Program-made: the position numbers and the translations under genes
Source: Chondrosia reniformis
Taxonomy: Eukaryota; Porifera; Demospongiae; Chondrillida; Chondrillidae
Reading direction: 5' to 3'
Assembly (NCBI GenBank): GCA_947172415.1
Contig: OX359202.1
Coordinates: forward strand, 746,501 to 810,500
DNA length: 64,000 bases
Notes under the pieces: generated by a model
The model's input: the letters and a program-made list of their open reading frames with translations, nothing else
The model's database searches: none
Told to the model about the DNA's origin: nothing
Shown here: positions 32,830 to 44,240 of the stretch, one piece after another
How the letters are laid out: each line of letters begins with the position of its first letter
Numbering within the stretch: position 1 is the first letter of the stretch

Positions 32830-34505
32830 CTAGTCTCCATCCTTGCGACATTCACTTCTGTACTTTTCACTGTCCTCCCTTCTTGCTTGAGGTAGGATCT
32901 CGTTTCTCACTCCATTTAGTGCCAACTTTGTGGCAGCTGATATGTGGATGACTGGCCTAAGGACCACTATGGGCACTAGTTTGAGGAATCCTCCCACTGC
33001 TCCGCCCACTCCTTGACCTTCCTGGTAGACATTACCCATCACATCTGTGTACGTGGCCTTCACTCCCTACACCAGAGGGGGCACAGGAGAGGTTGAGGGA
33101 GAAGGAGAGGTTGAGGGAGAAGGAGAGGTTGAGGGAGGAGAGGTTGAGGGAGAAGGAGAGGTTGAGGGAGAAGGAGAGGTTGAGGGAGAAGGAGAGAGGA
33201 GGGAGAAGAAGAGGTTGAGGGAGAAGGAGAGGTTGAGGGAGAAGGAGAGGTTGAGGGAGAAGGAGAGGTAGAGGGAGACTTACGAAAGTTTATTAAAAAT
33301 ATTTCAGAAAAGGAAGGAAACAGGTAGAGATTTAGTTGGTGACACTATTGGTAACAATTAGACAATTTAAAAGAAGTAAGCTATATAATACAATATAATG
33401 ACATGTTCATGACCCTCTAGAGAATAAATAATTAATGTGTATAAATTTACTAAACCTCTGCATGTACATAATATTTGGTCAAGTGACAATTGATACAACA
33501 AATGAGTTGGTGATAAAAGACACATACTATAGTATACTTCTCAGATTGACTGAAGGTCACAGGACTAGAAATATTACAAGGGTCTACACACGTGATCATG
33601 ATAGAAAACTAACTCGAGCCATTTCATCATAAGCAGTTGAAAGTCCTTCATACATCCCATTGGGTCTCTGGTCTTCACTGATATTGCTCGACTTCTCTTC
33701 TGATACAGTATAGTCACGTAATAGTCGTGCAAAAGACTGCAATAAAGTGTACATCATTCAGCATCCTAAAGTGTACTATATCAGTTGATTTACCTCAACT
33801 GAGGACACAAGTTTAGAAGCCAGTTCAATTGTAGCAGAACCAGTTGAACTTGTAAAGCTTTTGGCTCCTCTTTGTAGACCTCTCATCACACGGCCATCTT
33901 CACTGTATTGTTGCCATGGTAACCAGAAAAGGTCTATAATCCCATTGGCTGGAAAGAAAAGTACAGTCATCAGTAAACATTATAAACATTGATAAAAGTG
34001 ATTCATCAAAGACATTGGATAGTATGAGTCAGTTACCAAATTGGGTAACATAATGAAGGGGTCCTACTCCTCCGATGATGGCTGGCAACTGGTACTTGGT
34101 AATATCAGTCTGCCACTCTTCAACAACATATTTCACAACATCCTCCCACAAAGTGAACCTAGTTGGAGGAAAACAAACTAAAGAGTTAAGACTGTACACA
34201 GTTAATCAGCTAGGTTTAAGTGGAGTACAGCGAGGTACTCACAGCGTACCCTTGTGTGGTGTTGATGGGACGCAAGTAGAGCTGCAGACAGTTCAAGTGG
34301 CTCAGTCCTCCTATGAAGCCAGCTACATGACCCTACATTGAGGAGATGGAGACAGTCATCTACTGAACTGTCTCTTATCCTGACTGATCTACCATCTCCA
34401 AATGCTTGGCTACGTAGTCAATCCGGAGGAGCACCTTCTGAGAGAACACAACTGTCTTTATGTACAGCCTGGCTTGGTCTGGATTGGTCTCCATGGCTAC
34501 TGTTG
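32830..34505 (-). CDS. ATG2: ATG2 C-terminal exons (5-prime truncated gene)
   Basis: Six exons in order: 34393-34505 (RLYIKTVVFSQKVLLRIDYV), 34229-34332 (GHVAGFIGGLSHLNCLQLYL), 34037-34158 (FTLWEDVVKYVVEEWQTDI, QLPAIIGGVGPLHYV), 33794-33948 (DLFWLPWQQYSEDGRVMRGL, SFTSSTGSA), 33614-33736 (YEGLSTAYDEMAR) and 32830-33066 (GAVGGFLKLVP, GVRNEILPQ, stop). They follow the ATG2A/B C-terminus without gaps and the phases agree; the donor of the second exon is uncertain (34229 or 34243). ATG2 moves lipid to the growing autophagosome. The gene is cut at about 34565, where EXTL3 sequence starts, so most of the protein is missing unless encoded elsewhere. Confidence 0.8.
33085..33278. repeat. 18-bp GA-rich minisatellite
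   Basis: About ten copies of GAGGTTGAGGGAGAAGGA, some with AGGAGG variants, in the last ATG2 intron. Read in one frame it gives GEVEGE repeats, but this is only a by-product of the repeat. Confidence 0.92.
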
Positions 34506-34575
34506 CTATAGAAACAAAAGGAATATTGAATAAAGGCTACACATTTATCAGAATCCATGGTATACCTTTATAAAA

Positions 34576-36727
34576 GCTTCCTTTCAACAGGAAGTAATGG
34601 TTTCAGCTGTCTCCAGTAATCATTCATGTTCAGATGTAACAATTCAGGAATATGGTGATGTCGTAACCTTTTCTAAAAGAGCTTTCAAAGGAATGACTTG
34701 CATATATTAATCTCTTAAATTTAACTCTACATGTACAGACTTAGAGTTGGTCATTTTTTCCTCAGTGGTGCGTAGATCCACTAGAATTGTGTTGGTTCCA
34801 TCAGAGATAAAAGAGTCAATTTGCCCTTGGGTGGCACCAGATGTGAGATACACTATATTCACACGAGCATCTGAAGCACCGGGGGGCTAGTATACCCTTT
34901 CTATCAAGGTATTGCGACATTTCAGTTAACAATTGCGTCACTTGTGAGCTCTTAGCTGTTGCACTGCTCAGTTGAGGAAGATAGACAGTTAGACTAGATC
35001 TAACAGTACAAGAGGAATAATGGAAACATGATTCCATTTCACAATACTCCACCAAACTATCATCTGCTCCAACAGGCTTTGTTAGAGAAGTTTGACCAAG
35101 CTCTTCATTAAATACAATGATATCTCTCCTCTCCCCTTTAGCAGAGAGGTCCACTTGTAACTTCTTGCTCAGTGCATCATGCAGAGAGTTTAGCTCAGCC
35201 TTTGCTGATGAAATGTCTCTCCTGATCGACTTGAGATCTTCAGTCAATTTAATGACCTCCTCTTTCTTTGAAGTTACCTAATTAGTGGACATGCATTGAG
35301 TACCACCATAGAATAGTACTACTGGTATTACTATATACACACATTGTAATGTATTGTGTATAGTAAACTTCACAAGGTCTGTATATATACATGTGTTATT
35401 GAATATATTATTATACGAGCAGAGAAACCCGCCTTCGGCTGGCTTCTATATACTCTGGTGTTTCCTTATTAGGATTTTCAGGGTGCACTCAAGTTCAATA
35501 TCAAGTTCAACCTCACCTCCCTAAACAAGCAATACACCTTTGTAGATGACAATTACAATTATACAATATCCTTCTGCGGCAGTGTTTCATGCAATGGTAA
35601 CGAAGCAGCACTATGTCAGTCTGTTTGCGCACACCGAACCCTTTAGTACACTCTACGGAAGACGGTCCAAGTGCTGGGAACGTTTGGTCGCGATGTGGCT
35701 GGGGGCGCGGGAGGAGTTCGCGAACATACGTTTTGAACTTCTCATTATAGTATTCCTTATAACAAGGCCGGAGCCAGCTCTTTTTAAGTGGGGAGGCCAA
35801 TGAGGCTTCTGGTCCTATATCTCATACAATTATCCCTGTGAGCTAATCTGGTGATTGGAGTCACTTCATTCTCCAGCTATGTGACCTTCAAACTGCTTAG
35901 CTATGTGACACTGTAGCTATCACTCACTTGCACTACATGCCTTAAAGTGCCTAGCTCAAATAGACCTATATACATACAATATATATAGCTGCATCATCCG
36001 AGTCAGATAGTTAAACAAAGCCTGAACAGAGTTATTACATAAATACAAGCTACAAACAACAAAAACGTGAGCACATGCACATGCATGTGGTAAATTTGTA
36101 TATTTCCTGTATTTTACTGTATAAACAAAAACATATTACTCAAAGGTACCAAATGTCCCTAATCTACCCTTTCTGCCCATAACAAATTCTCTGCCAGTCT
36201 GAAGCATCATAGGACCAATTCGCTGGGCCATAGTGGGCCATGACGTCATTAGAAAATGAATGGAGGTCGGTAAAGTCTGACTACATACAGCGTTGATTGC
36301 AACAAAATGCTCGAGCGCTTCACGCCTTAAAGGTATAAACAGTTAGGTATTGATGCAAAATTTTGTTATGACCAAAAAGGTGGGGCGGCTATGGCCGCCC
36401 CGGCCGCCCCTGTATAAGAACATACTAGGTACTTACTTCTTGGACAACTTTGCGCCGTTCATCTTCTAGTATTTGAAGTTCTTTCCTAACTGATGTTCTA
36501 ATTCGACTGACGTCTTCGCTTATCTGCTCATCCTTGTCTGTCTCCGAAGTCAGGTCCAGGTCAAGTATACCTCGCATCTTTCTCAACTCTGCCTTCTCGA
36601 AAATATCGTATCTATTATACTCAGTGTATCCAGTTAATAAATAAATGTTTAAGAATATTTGAAACACTATTATTACAATGATACCTAAAAACACTTTGAA
36701 CGTTAGGACTTTCTGTATGGCCGCCAT
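34576..36727 (-). pseudogene. EXTL3: truncated EXTL3 copy
   Basis: The first exon (36437-36727) is the same as in the complete gene: a short cytoplasmic start MAAIQKVL, a signal anchor ([19 protein letters not shown]) and a coiled-coil stem. The second exon is present only from about 35278 down to 34576, where it joins ATG2. An extra G near 34888 shifts the frame, and the catalytic half is lost. The intron between has gained 35480-35640 and the element at 35763-36412. Its promoter side is intact, so it may still be transcribed. Confidence 0.85.
35763..36412. mobile_element. 650-bp G/C-ended element with TATAA target duplication
   Basis: Relative to the paralogous intron at 42370-42390, 650 bp is inserted between two TATAA copies (35758-35762 and 36413-36417). 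It begins CAAGGCCGGAGCCAG and ends CCGCCCCGGCCGCCCCTG. No transposase frame is seen. A non-autonomous DNA element is likely. Confidence 0.75.
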
Positions 36728-36830
36728 CTTGATATAGTCTTTTGTTTATAAACAATTGGGCTAATTGTCCAGCAGCTTACTATCAGAATAATCAGCTCAA
36801 AAGAAGGCCTTCAATGCAAAGCAGAGAAAG

Positions 36831-37159
36831 ATGGGCAAATTAAATTATCAACAGCTATTTGGAGATCTAGCCTTGAGAGGATATAGTGTTCAGTATAAAA
36901 CAGTTGAGGTGGGTACTCGGGCCATTATATTACTCATTAGATTGTATTCAGTCATTAATGAAGTTGTTACCAGAAATCAAAGGAAGTGCGATGGAGAAAC
37001 ATAATGGCTAGAGCAGAAGAGATTGCAATTATAGCGCTGTTCCCAAGTTATCTACCTCAGAACAATGGTCTTGTCGATCTAGAATATCCTCTCATCCAAT
37101 CAAATTTTGAGTCATTTCTTTTCCCTTTTGAAACATATAACACTCTTGCCAGACAATGA
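36831..37159 (+). CDS. 5-prime exons of an unidentified gene, divergent from EXTL3
   Basis: An ATG at 36831 opens 78 bp (MGKLNYQQLFGDLALRGYSV) with a GTGGGT donor at 36909. A second exon from 36974 (KSKEVRWRNIMARAEEIAII, ALFPSYLPQNNGLVDLEYPL) stays open to 37159, in matching phase 0. The start lies about 100 bp from the EXTL3 start on the other strand. I do not recognise the family. A damaged duplicate is at 42783-43195. The SAM-like piece at 37415 could be a later exon of the same gene. Confidence 0.5.
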
Positions 37160-37414
37160 AACTATATGCATTCATTTATATATATCTGAGTCTGAAAAAT
37201 TTGTTGTTTGTGTCCAAGATCTCACACATCTATATTATTCTTCTCTTTCATTTTTGAAGCTCACTCATATAGTATTGTCAATAATAATAATAATGAGTGA
37301 TATTTCCAAAAATAATATATATATATACAATGCATTCTCTTGTCTTGGGATAGTCAATAGCAACTTATTAATTACAATGTCATCAAAATTTCTTTGTTTC
37401 TAAAAATTACACAG

Positions 37415-37546
37415 AAAGATGTGGCTGATTTTCTACACCTTCTTATTTTCAGTCAATACCTTCCTCTCTTCAAAGCTGAGGGGTTTTCTCTCAAACAAGA
37501 TGTGGTTCACCTTCCATCGCTATTAAGAGATGATTTACTCCATTAA
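37415..37546 (+). CDS. SAM-domain-like exon
   Basis: After an ACAG acceptor the frame reads DVADFLHLLIFSQYLPLFKA then EGFSLKQDVVHLPSLLRDDL, which follows the spacing of a sterile alpha motif (L..LGL..Y...F, then L..L...DL). A stop follows at 37544 unless splicing occurs; an open stretch starting KLVIRNNANLL (37580-37695) resembles the last SAM helix. Some animal chitin synthases carry SAM domains, and a chitin synthase remnant is found at 43695, so they may come from one locus; this link is inference. Confidence 0.45.
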   Translation, partial: KDVADFLHLLIFSQYLPLFKAEGFSLKQDVVHLPSLLRDDLLH

Positions 37547-37799
37547 CTGTATATCTTCAGTACCAATTACCTACTTACAAGCTTGTGATCAGAAACAATG
37601 CCAATCTCCTACATGCATTACCAGAGTCACCAAATAGCATAGCAAACCATTCCATTCAATCAGGCTCTAGGTCATGTCATCTCCCAGAGAATGTTACTAG
37701 TGAGTATGTACACATACCTTCTGGAGGTCCCGCCCCCATCTATCCTACCAGTACGAGGGCCCTAATGTTTTACGAGTCACCAAATGCATGAAGTCTGGA

Positions 37800-38170
37800 T
37801 AGTTAGTACTGAAAAGTTAGCTGCTGCGGCCATTTTCTAATCAATCTCGCTACTTTATAATAGCTCAAGATATCTTCAGCATTAGTAACACATTACAATC
37901 CTCCTCCCAGTCTCATCACGGTTCATACAGTAGTACTCTTGCCCCCTCCCATCTCAGCCCCTCTGTCCAATCTGCAGCATTATCACCTATATTGTGCAAC
38001 CAGTGTGTACCCTGTACCATACTTCAATCTGATACGAACCACCCACTTACAACACTCAGCTCTTCCATTAAGCTACATAATCCATAATACTGACTGATGA
38101 TGACAATTATATGACACATTAAAAAGGTGAGAAATGGTAAGTGATGCCAGGAATTTAAAATTTACATACA
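37800..38170. other. intergenic stretch, nothing recognised
   Basis: Between the SAM-like piece and the EXTL3 stop there is pyrimidine-rich DNA without a supported frame or repeat. It includes the EXTL3 3-prime UTR at its right edge. Confidence 0.5.
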
Positions 38171-38175
38171 ACCTT

Positions 38176-41100
38176 TTAAACATATTCATAACACTTATTT
38201 ACATCTCGTGGAAGTTTGGTTTTAAATAGAACTGAATCAGCCCTTGTCTGAGTATAGAGGAGAGGAGTGTAGCCGTACACTTCAGTAAACAAATTGATAC
38301 AAAGATGTCTCTCTTTAAAATGTTCTTCTCCATCTGAAAGCTTCTCACTACAGCCTTGGCAGTGAAATGTCCATCTTGTTGTTATCTATTTGTTGGTAAA
38401 CAAAATATGTAAATAAGAGAAGTCTGATTGAGGAAGTACATATATATACTGTTGAAATATATAATTTTAACTGATCAAAGGGCTTTAGATTGGTCTCCTG
38501 ACATGGTAGCATGGGAAGCCATATATAAAATTTGTTTTGCAGTACACAATACAGATTTGAAAGTAATTTTCAGTTTACTATTTTCATTTTCCCTCTAAAT
38601 CAATTGGTCTGGTTAGTGTACAGAAGTGGCTATTAGGAATGTGTATTTAACCCTATTATGTATTATATACAGTGAACCCTGCCTAAAGCAGTTACCTAAA
38701 GGCTTAATTTATCTGGCTGTATTAGAGGAGACCAGGAAACCAGATTATATGTGACATTTAGGACTCCACTGAATTGACCACTTTAAGCAGGTGACTGTCC
38801 TCTAGTTGTTCCACTATAGTATTCAGTTGTTTACTGAGTGATGATAAGAAAACTACCCTTCTACAAGGTTTAGTATAGTATGTATTTATTGGCTGGATGG
38901 GTGTGGTCGTTTGTACATTGATGGGTGTGATCGTTTGTATATTGGCGGGTGTGGTCATACCTTGATTGGTGGTTTTCTGGTGATGTGTGCAATGAGAAAG
39001 TTCATAGCAATATCTTCACAGTTCATGTACTCGTTGACGTATGTTCTGATGTCCTGGTACATCCAGTATGTATACAAGTACATGTAATACTACAATGGAG
39101 AACGATATATAGGAACTTGTGTAATACTTCAGTAAAGAATTTGTGTCTAAATTTTGATTCTCATTTCAGATTTAAATCTAACCCTACATCGTAGCAAAAA
39201 CCATACCAATATTATAGATTTAACATTAACTATACTGCAGCATATATGTGTAAGTACATTAGCCTAATGGAGAGGTTCAGGAAAGTGTGGTCCCAGGGTC
39301 ACTGATGAAGGGTGGTATTCCCAGAAACAGCCTACAAAGCTGTCTGACCCAGTGGACATCAGATACAGAGCAAACTTGTAGTATCAGATGGTATGGAATT
39401 CTTCTAACTACACCATACTTATCTTTGAGATGGTTCATCTTTAGTCTTTTGAGTGCCTGATTCTCAAGAAACAACCTGTCACTAAATGTTCAAAAGACTA
39501 AAGATGAACCCTATTAAAGATTGCAGTATTATTGCTGGAGAACTCTCAAGAGACAACATTTGTACCAGATTCAGTGTCACTAATCGTGTGGCAGTAGCTT
39601 GCACAGACTTACTTTGTGAAAGAATGCTGCTCCAGTGAGTACCATGGATAGCTCACAGGTGACGTTGGAGTTGTACAGCCATCCTGGATGTCTCACGTCC
39701 CAGGCATGGAACCTGCCAGGATAGCCCACCAGCCTGTCTGGGTTCTCCCTCCAGACCCTACCACACATTAACAACAGACATTTTACATTCTGAAATGCAT
39801 GTTGCAACAAGTGCTAGAAATGTATGTTCCCTATTTAGGCCTTTATACTAAATTAGATGTGGCATGTAAGAAAAATGGTGTATTAATTGTATTCATGAGG
39901 AAACCTGAAACCAAATGACAGCTGCTCCTCTCCTAATATCATGTCGTCATCCATTGACAGCACACACTCTGTCTCTATCTCCTCAAAGGGAAGAAAGCGA
40001 TTATTTAAACTATTACCTTTTCCTCTCACAACCTGAAACAAGAGCATTAAATACAACATACAGTTTGTATCTTATCATAGCTAAAGGATGTATATATACA
40101 TTGAATAGGGTAGCCATTTTTTTAAACCGAGGTTCTCTGCTACAAAAGATTACGAAGAAGACAAAGATTCCCAGGGTCACTGATGAAGGGCGGACTTCCC
40201 AGAAACAGTTGTCTGGCCCAGTGGAGAAAAAGAGAAGGAGAAGGAGAGAACTCTTGTATCCTTACCCAAAGCTCGTACTGGGTTTAGTTCACAATAGGCC
40301 TTATTCTAAGGTAGATGTATCATGTAAGAAAAATGGTGTGTTAGATATTTCATGAGTACCACACCTCTTTGATCATCACTTACCACAAGTGGTATAGGCA
40401 TTGCAGGCCATTCAGTATCTTTAGGAGGATCCATTGCATTGTTCCACACTACTATAATCTTGTCTAAGAAAGATGCATATTTGATACCCTCTATAGTCGA
40501 TAACAACACGTCTGTTCGCTGGTACGTTAGGATGACTATTGTATACCTCTCATAAGGTCTGTTGCCTAGCAACAGCTTGGTGAACTCTGGTCCAGTCACT
40601 CCACTATCTCTGATGACATGCTGAGGTTGATACCTCAACTGTTCTGTTGTCATGGAAGCATACTGATGCCCTGACACCAATGGAGGTGTGAATGGATCCA
40701 CAGGATATGAAAACACAGGACCGGGAGGAAGGTTGTAGATGTCATTAAAGTGAGTAAAATTTTGTGTGCCAAATCTTTCAGTTGTTGGAAGATTTGTTTG
40801 TGTTTGTTTTTTAAGGATAACTGCTCCCTTATACGGCTTAGTGAGAGGTGGCAAAGTAGACAGACGCTTGTTCATCACAGAGAGAATGCCCTCTGTCAAA
40901 GCTTGAGGAGATCTACCGTACGTCTCCAGTAGAAATCTACCTCTTCGCTTCATCTCCACTATAGATTCCTCTTGGAAACTGCTGAGGATGTAATGAATAT
41001 CATTAAACTGTTGTGCAGCCATGACCACTGTGACCTGCCTCCAATCGATTATTTCATTGAAGGGAAGGGGAAAACCCTGACCCAATATTACAGGGACTGC

Positions 41101-42688
41101 CCCCCATCTTAGTGCCTCAAGTAATCTGGTATAGACAAGTGTGGGGTTACCCTCAGCAGGTACTAATGAGAAAATGGCTTCCTGGTAACCCTTCTCCCTA
41201 TCAGCTGCTGTTCCACAGAGCTGCCATCCTTGCACATCTTTAACAGAGTCACCCACATCACATTTTACTACTATATCAACATTCTTCAGTGCCTCCTTCA
41301 ATCTTGTCAACATACTGACTGATACAGTAACCTTCCTGAGTGAGGGGTTACCATGGAAATGCAGGAAGTGCTTCCTTTCAACAGGAAGTAATGGTTTCAG
41401 CTGTCTCCAGTAATCATTCATGTTCAAATGTAACAATTCAGGAAACATAGTGATGTCGTAACCTTTTCTAAAAGAGCTTTCAAAGGAATGACTTGCATAT
41501 ATTAATCTCTTAAAATTTAACTCAGACTTAGAGTTGGCCATTTTTTCCTCAGTGGTGCGTAGATCCACTAGGATAGTGTTGGTTCCATCAGAGATAAAAG
41601 AGTCAATTTGCCCTTGGGTGGCACCAGATGTGAGATACACTATATTCACACAAGCCTCTGAAGCACTGGGGGCTAGTATACCCTTTCTATCAAGGTATTG
41701 CGACATTTCAGTTAACAATTGCGACACTTGTGAGCTCTTAGCTGTTGCACTGCTCAGTTGAGGAAGATAGACAGTTAGACTAGATCTAACAGTACAAGAG
41801 GAATAATGGAAACATGACTCCATCTCACAATACTCCACCAAACTATCATCTGCTCCAACAGGCTTTGTGGGAGAAGTTCGGCCAAGCTCTTCATTAAATA
41901 CAATGATATCTCTCCTCTCCCCTTTAGCAGAGAGGTCCACTTGTAACTTCTTGCTCAGTGCATCATGCAGAGAGTTTAGCTCAGCCTTTGCTGATGAAAT
42001 GTCTCTCCTGATCGACTTGAGATCTTCAGTCAATTTAATGACCTCCTCTTTCTTTGAAGTTACCTAATTAGTGGACATCCATTGAGTACCACCATAGAAT
42101 AGTACTACTGGTATTACTATATACACACATTGTAATGTATTGTGTATAGTAAACTTCACAAGGTCTGTATATATACATGTGTTATTGAATATATTATTAT
42201 ATAACGAGCAGAGAAACCCGCCTTCGGCTGGCTTCTCTATACTCTGGCGTTTCCTTATAAGGATTTTCAGGGTGCACTCCTCGGCTGCAGCCTGTTTGCG
42301 CACGCCGAACCCTTTAGTACACTCTACGGAAGTTCGCGAACATACGTTTTGAACTTCTCATTATAGTATTCCTTATAAGAACATACTAGGTACTTACTTC
42401 TTGGACAACTTTGCGCCGTTCATCTTCTAGTATTTGAAGTTCTTTCCTAACTGATGTTCTAATTCGACTGACGTCTTCGCTTATCTGCTCATCCTTGTCT
42501 GTCTCCGAAGTCAGGTCCAGGTCAAGTATACCTCGCATCTTTCTCAACTCTGCCTTCTCGAAAATATCGTATCTATTATACTCAGTGTATCCAGTTAATA
42601 AATAAATGTTTAAGAATATTTGAAACACTATTATTACAATTATACCTAAAAACACTTTGAACGTTAGGACTTTCTGTATGGCCGCCAT
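38176..42688 (-). CDS. EXTL3: EXTL3-like glycosyltransferase (complete)
   Basis: Six exons: 42398-42688, 40384-42063, 39905-40032, 39613-39757, 38961-39089 and 38176-38385, all in agreeing phases, giving about 860 residues (human EXTL3 919). Order: signal anchor near residues 10-30, coiled-coil stem, exostosin domain ([32 protein letters not shown]), then the GT64 domain: [40 protein letters not shown], the metal-binding [53 protein letters not shown] and C-terminal KCYEYV. It is a type II Golgi/ER enzyme of heparan sulfate chain initiation. This is the only complete non-duplicated-looking housekeeping gene in the window. Confidence 0.92.
38671..38770. mobile_element. 100-bp MITE-like insertion in EXTL3 intron
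   Basis: It begins CAGTGAACCCTGCCT after TATA and ends AGGACTCCACTG, an imperfect inverted match to CAGTGGA-type ends of the element at 17163. No clear target duplication. Confidence 0.4.
39290..39500. repeat. fold-back and GGTCACTGATGAAGGG repeat in EXTL3 intron
   Basis: 39294-39355 is a reverse copy of the repeat at 19515. 39388-39510 contains facing arms (AGATGGTTCATCTTTAGTCTTTTGAG and its partner CAAAAGACTAAAGATGAACC), related to the fold-back element at 54826-55051. Together they look like two adjacent small elements. Confidence 0.5.
40125..40345. repeat. repeat insertion with flanking local duplication
   Basis: The block GGGTCACTGATGAAGGGCGG with CAGAAACAGTTGTCTGGCCC is the same family as 39294. 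On its right, TAGATGTATCATGTAAGAAAAATGGTGT repeats intron sequence from about 39855-39890, so an intron segment was duplicated when it arrived. Confidence 0.5.
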
Positions 42689-42782
42689 CTTGATATAGTC
42701 TTTTGTTTATAAACAATTGGGCTAATTGTCCAGCAGCTTACTATCAGAATAATCAGCTCAAAAGGCCTTCAATGCAAATAGA

Positions 42783-43195
42783 TGGGCAAATTAAATTATC
42801 AACAGCAATTTGGAGATCTAGCCTTGAGAGGATATAGTGTTTAGTATGAAACAGTTGAGGTGGTAGTCTCGTACCCAGCCTCAACTTCCGCAAAAATGGC
42901 TGACGCCGCTTTGCGGAAGTTGGGGCTGGGTACGAGACTATTGAGGTGGGTGCTCCGGGCCATTATATTACTCATTAGATTTTATTCAGTCATGAGTAAT
43001 TACCAGAAATCAAAAGGAAGTGCGATGGAGAAACATAATAGCTAGAGCAGAAGAGATTGCAATTATAGCACTGTTCCCAAGTTATATACCTCAGAACAAT
43101 GGTCTTGTCCATCTAGAATATTCTCTCATCCAAATCAAATTTTAAAGTCATTTCTTTTCCCTTTTGAAACATACAACACTCTTGTCAGACAATGA
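42783..43195 (+). pseudogene. damaged duplicate of the unidentified divergent gene
   Basis: This matches 36831-37159 on the upstream side of the complete EXTL3. The first exon has a stop (TAG near 42842) and the second an extra A (AAATCAAAAGG near 43012), and a fold-back element sits between them. So the EXTL3 copy that stayed whole has a broken neighbour, and the broken EXTL3 copy has the intact neighbour. Confidence 0.6.
42864..42940. mobile_element. 77-bp fold-back element with 9-bp target duplication
   Basis: TAGTCTCGTACCCAGCC at the left and GGCTGGGTACGAGACTA at the right form arms of about 30 bp. It is flanked by TTGAGGTGG (42855-42863 and 42941-42949), and the duplicate locus at 36903-36915 has a single TTGAGGTGG. 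A 9-bp duplication fits Mutator-like elements. Confidence 0.85.
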
Positions 43196-43694
43196 AACTA
43201 TATGCATTCATTTATATATCTGAGTCTGAAATATTTCTTGTCTGTGTCCAAGATCTCACACATCTATATTATTATTCTCTTTCATTTTTGAAGCTCACTC
43301 ATATAGTATTGTCGATAATAATAATAATAATGAGTGGTATTTCCAAAAATAATATATATGCATACGTATATATCAGCATCTTTTATCCTGATCACATCTC
43401 CAACAAGGTAATCTATGAACGCACACACTCTAAACCAATTTAAACAATAGCTCTCCATGCATGATGGAAGCTCTTTGGACACATCTTGAGACTTAGATTT
43501 CATGCCATATAAAACCTGAAATTTGATCCTGTGGACATACTAGCCGTAAGTAGAGCTATTGATAAAATATTGCATATATATACGTATATAAGTGTACTAA
43601 AAGTGTTATGTATTTAATTTAGTAATATTCTCTTTATTGAATTATTAATACAAAATCGTTAATTGATGTCAAGGAAGATGGGGAGTTGGATATT
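43196..43694. other. spacer duplicated from 37150-37400, otherwise unassigned
   Basis: 43196-43370 repeats 37160-37330 (TATATCTGAGTCTGAAA and the ATA triplet run). The remainder up to the chitin synthase piece shows no supported feature. Confidence 0.5.
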
Positions 43695-44060
43695 GCAGAA
43701 GAAAAAGAATTGTCGATAATGTCTTGAAACCTAGTGCCAAACAGGATGACAGCAACACTGATGACCTAAAGGAGAAACTAGGTGAACTCTATAAGAACAA
43801 ACACTATATAGTTGCCATAACAATAATAAACTTGATATGGCTGATTCTATTGCTGACACTTGACTTGCAATTTCTGTAAGGTCTTGGAATTAATCACAGT
43901 CTATTAACTCTAGCCTTTGCTGTCCTGTATTTTAGTATTCTTCTGATTCAGCTACTTTCTCTATTAGCACACACATTGGAGACCGTCATTCATGTGGTGG
44001 CTGAAACCACTCTTAGAGCTATAGCTTATATACTAAAGTTGATTAAAAACATTCAAAAAT
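43695..44060 (+). pseudogene. chitin synthase C-terminal fragment
   Basis: From an acceptor-like TTGCAG the frame reads VLKPSAKQDDSNTDDLKEKL, then a membrane helix (IVAITIINLIWLILLLTLDL), one in-frame TAA at 43878, then GLGINHSLLTLAFAVLYFSI and LLIQLLSLLAHTLETVIHVV. Spacing and the pattern GxGxN, IxxIQxLxxLxHxxxTxxHV agree with the last membrane segments of animal chitin synthase. The catalytic domain is absent. One premature stop and truncation point to a relic. Confidence 0.6.
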
Positions 44061-44240
44061 GAAGTTAAAAGTAGGGATGGCACTATAACAGTGATTGGCA
44101 CATCTAGAAAAAGTAACAAAACAAGAAAGTGACCATATATATGGTATATAAGGCTAACAATGCAGAAGTGGCATACTGAAACTTAACTATACACATCCCT
44201 TCTATGTTTGGGTGCATCATGGATATACTAGAAGTAGGGA
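44042..44240. repeat. block shared with 32235-32435
   Basis: TAAAAACATTCAAAAATGAA through the TATGTTTGGG region is nearly the same at both places. The last 36 bp are inverted between the two copies. Confidence 0.7.

Noticed and set aside
33047-33271. 74-residue Gly/Glu/Val repeat protein frame
   Set aside because: It is a reading of the 18-bp GA-rich minisatellite in an ATG2 intron; the shorter array at 11700 does not keep it.
35513-35800. 95-residue minus-strand frame
   Set aside because: It crosses the boundary of the element at 35763 and is not kept in the sister intron at 42240-42390.
40750-42067. Plus-strand frames within EXTL3
   Set aside because: Shadows of the long minus-strand EXTL3 exon.
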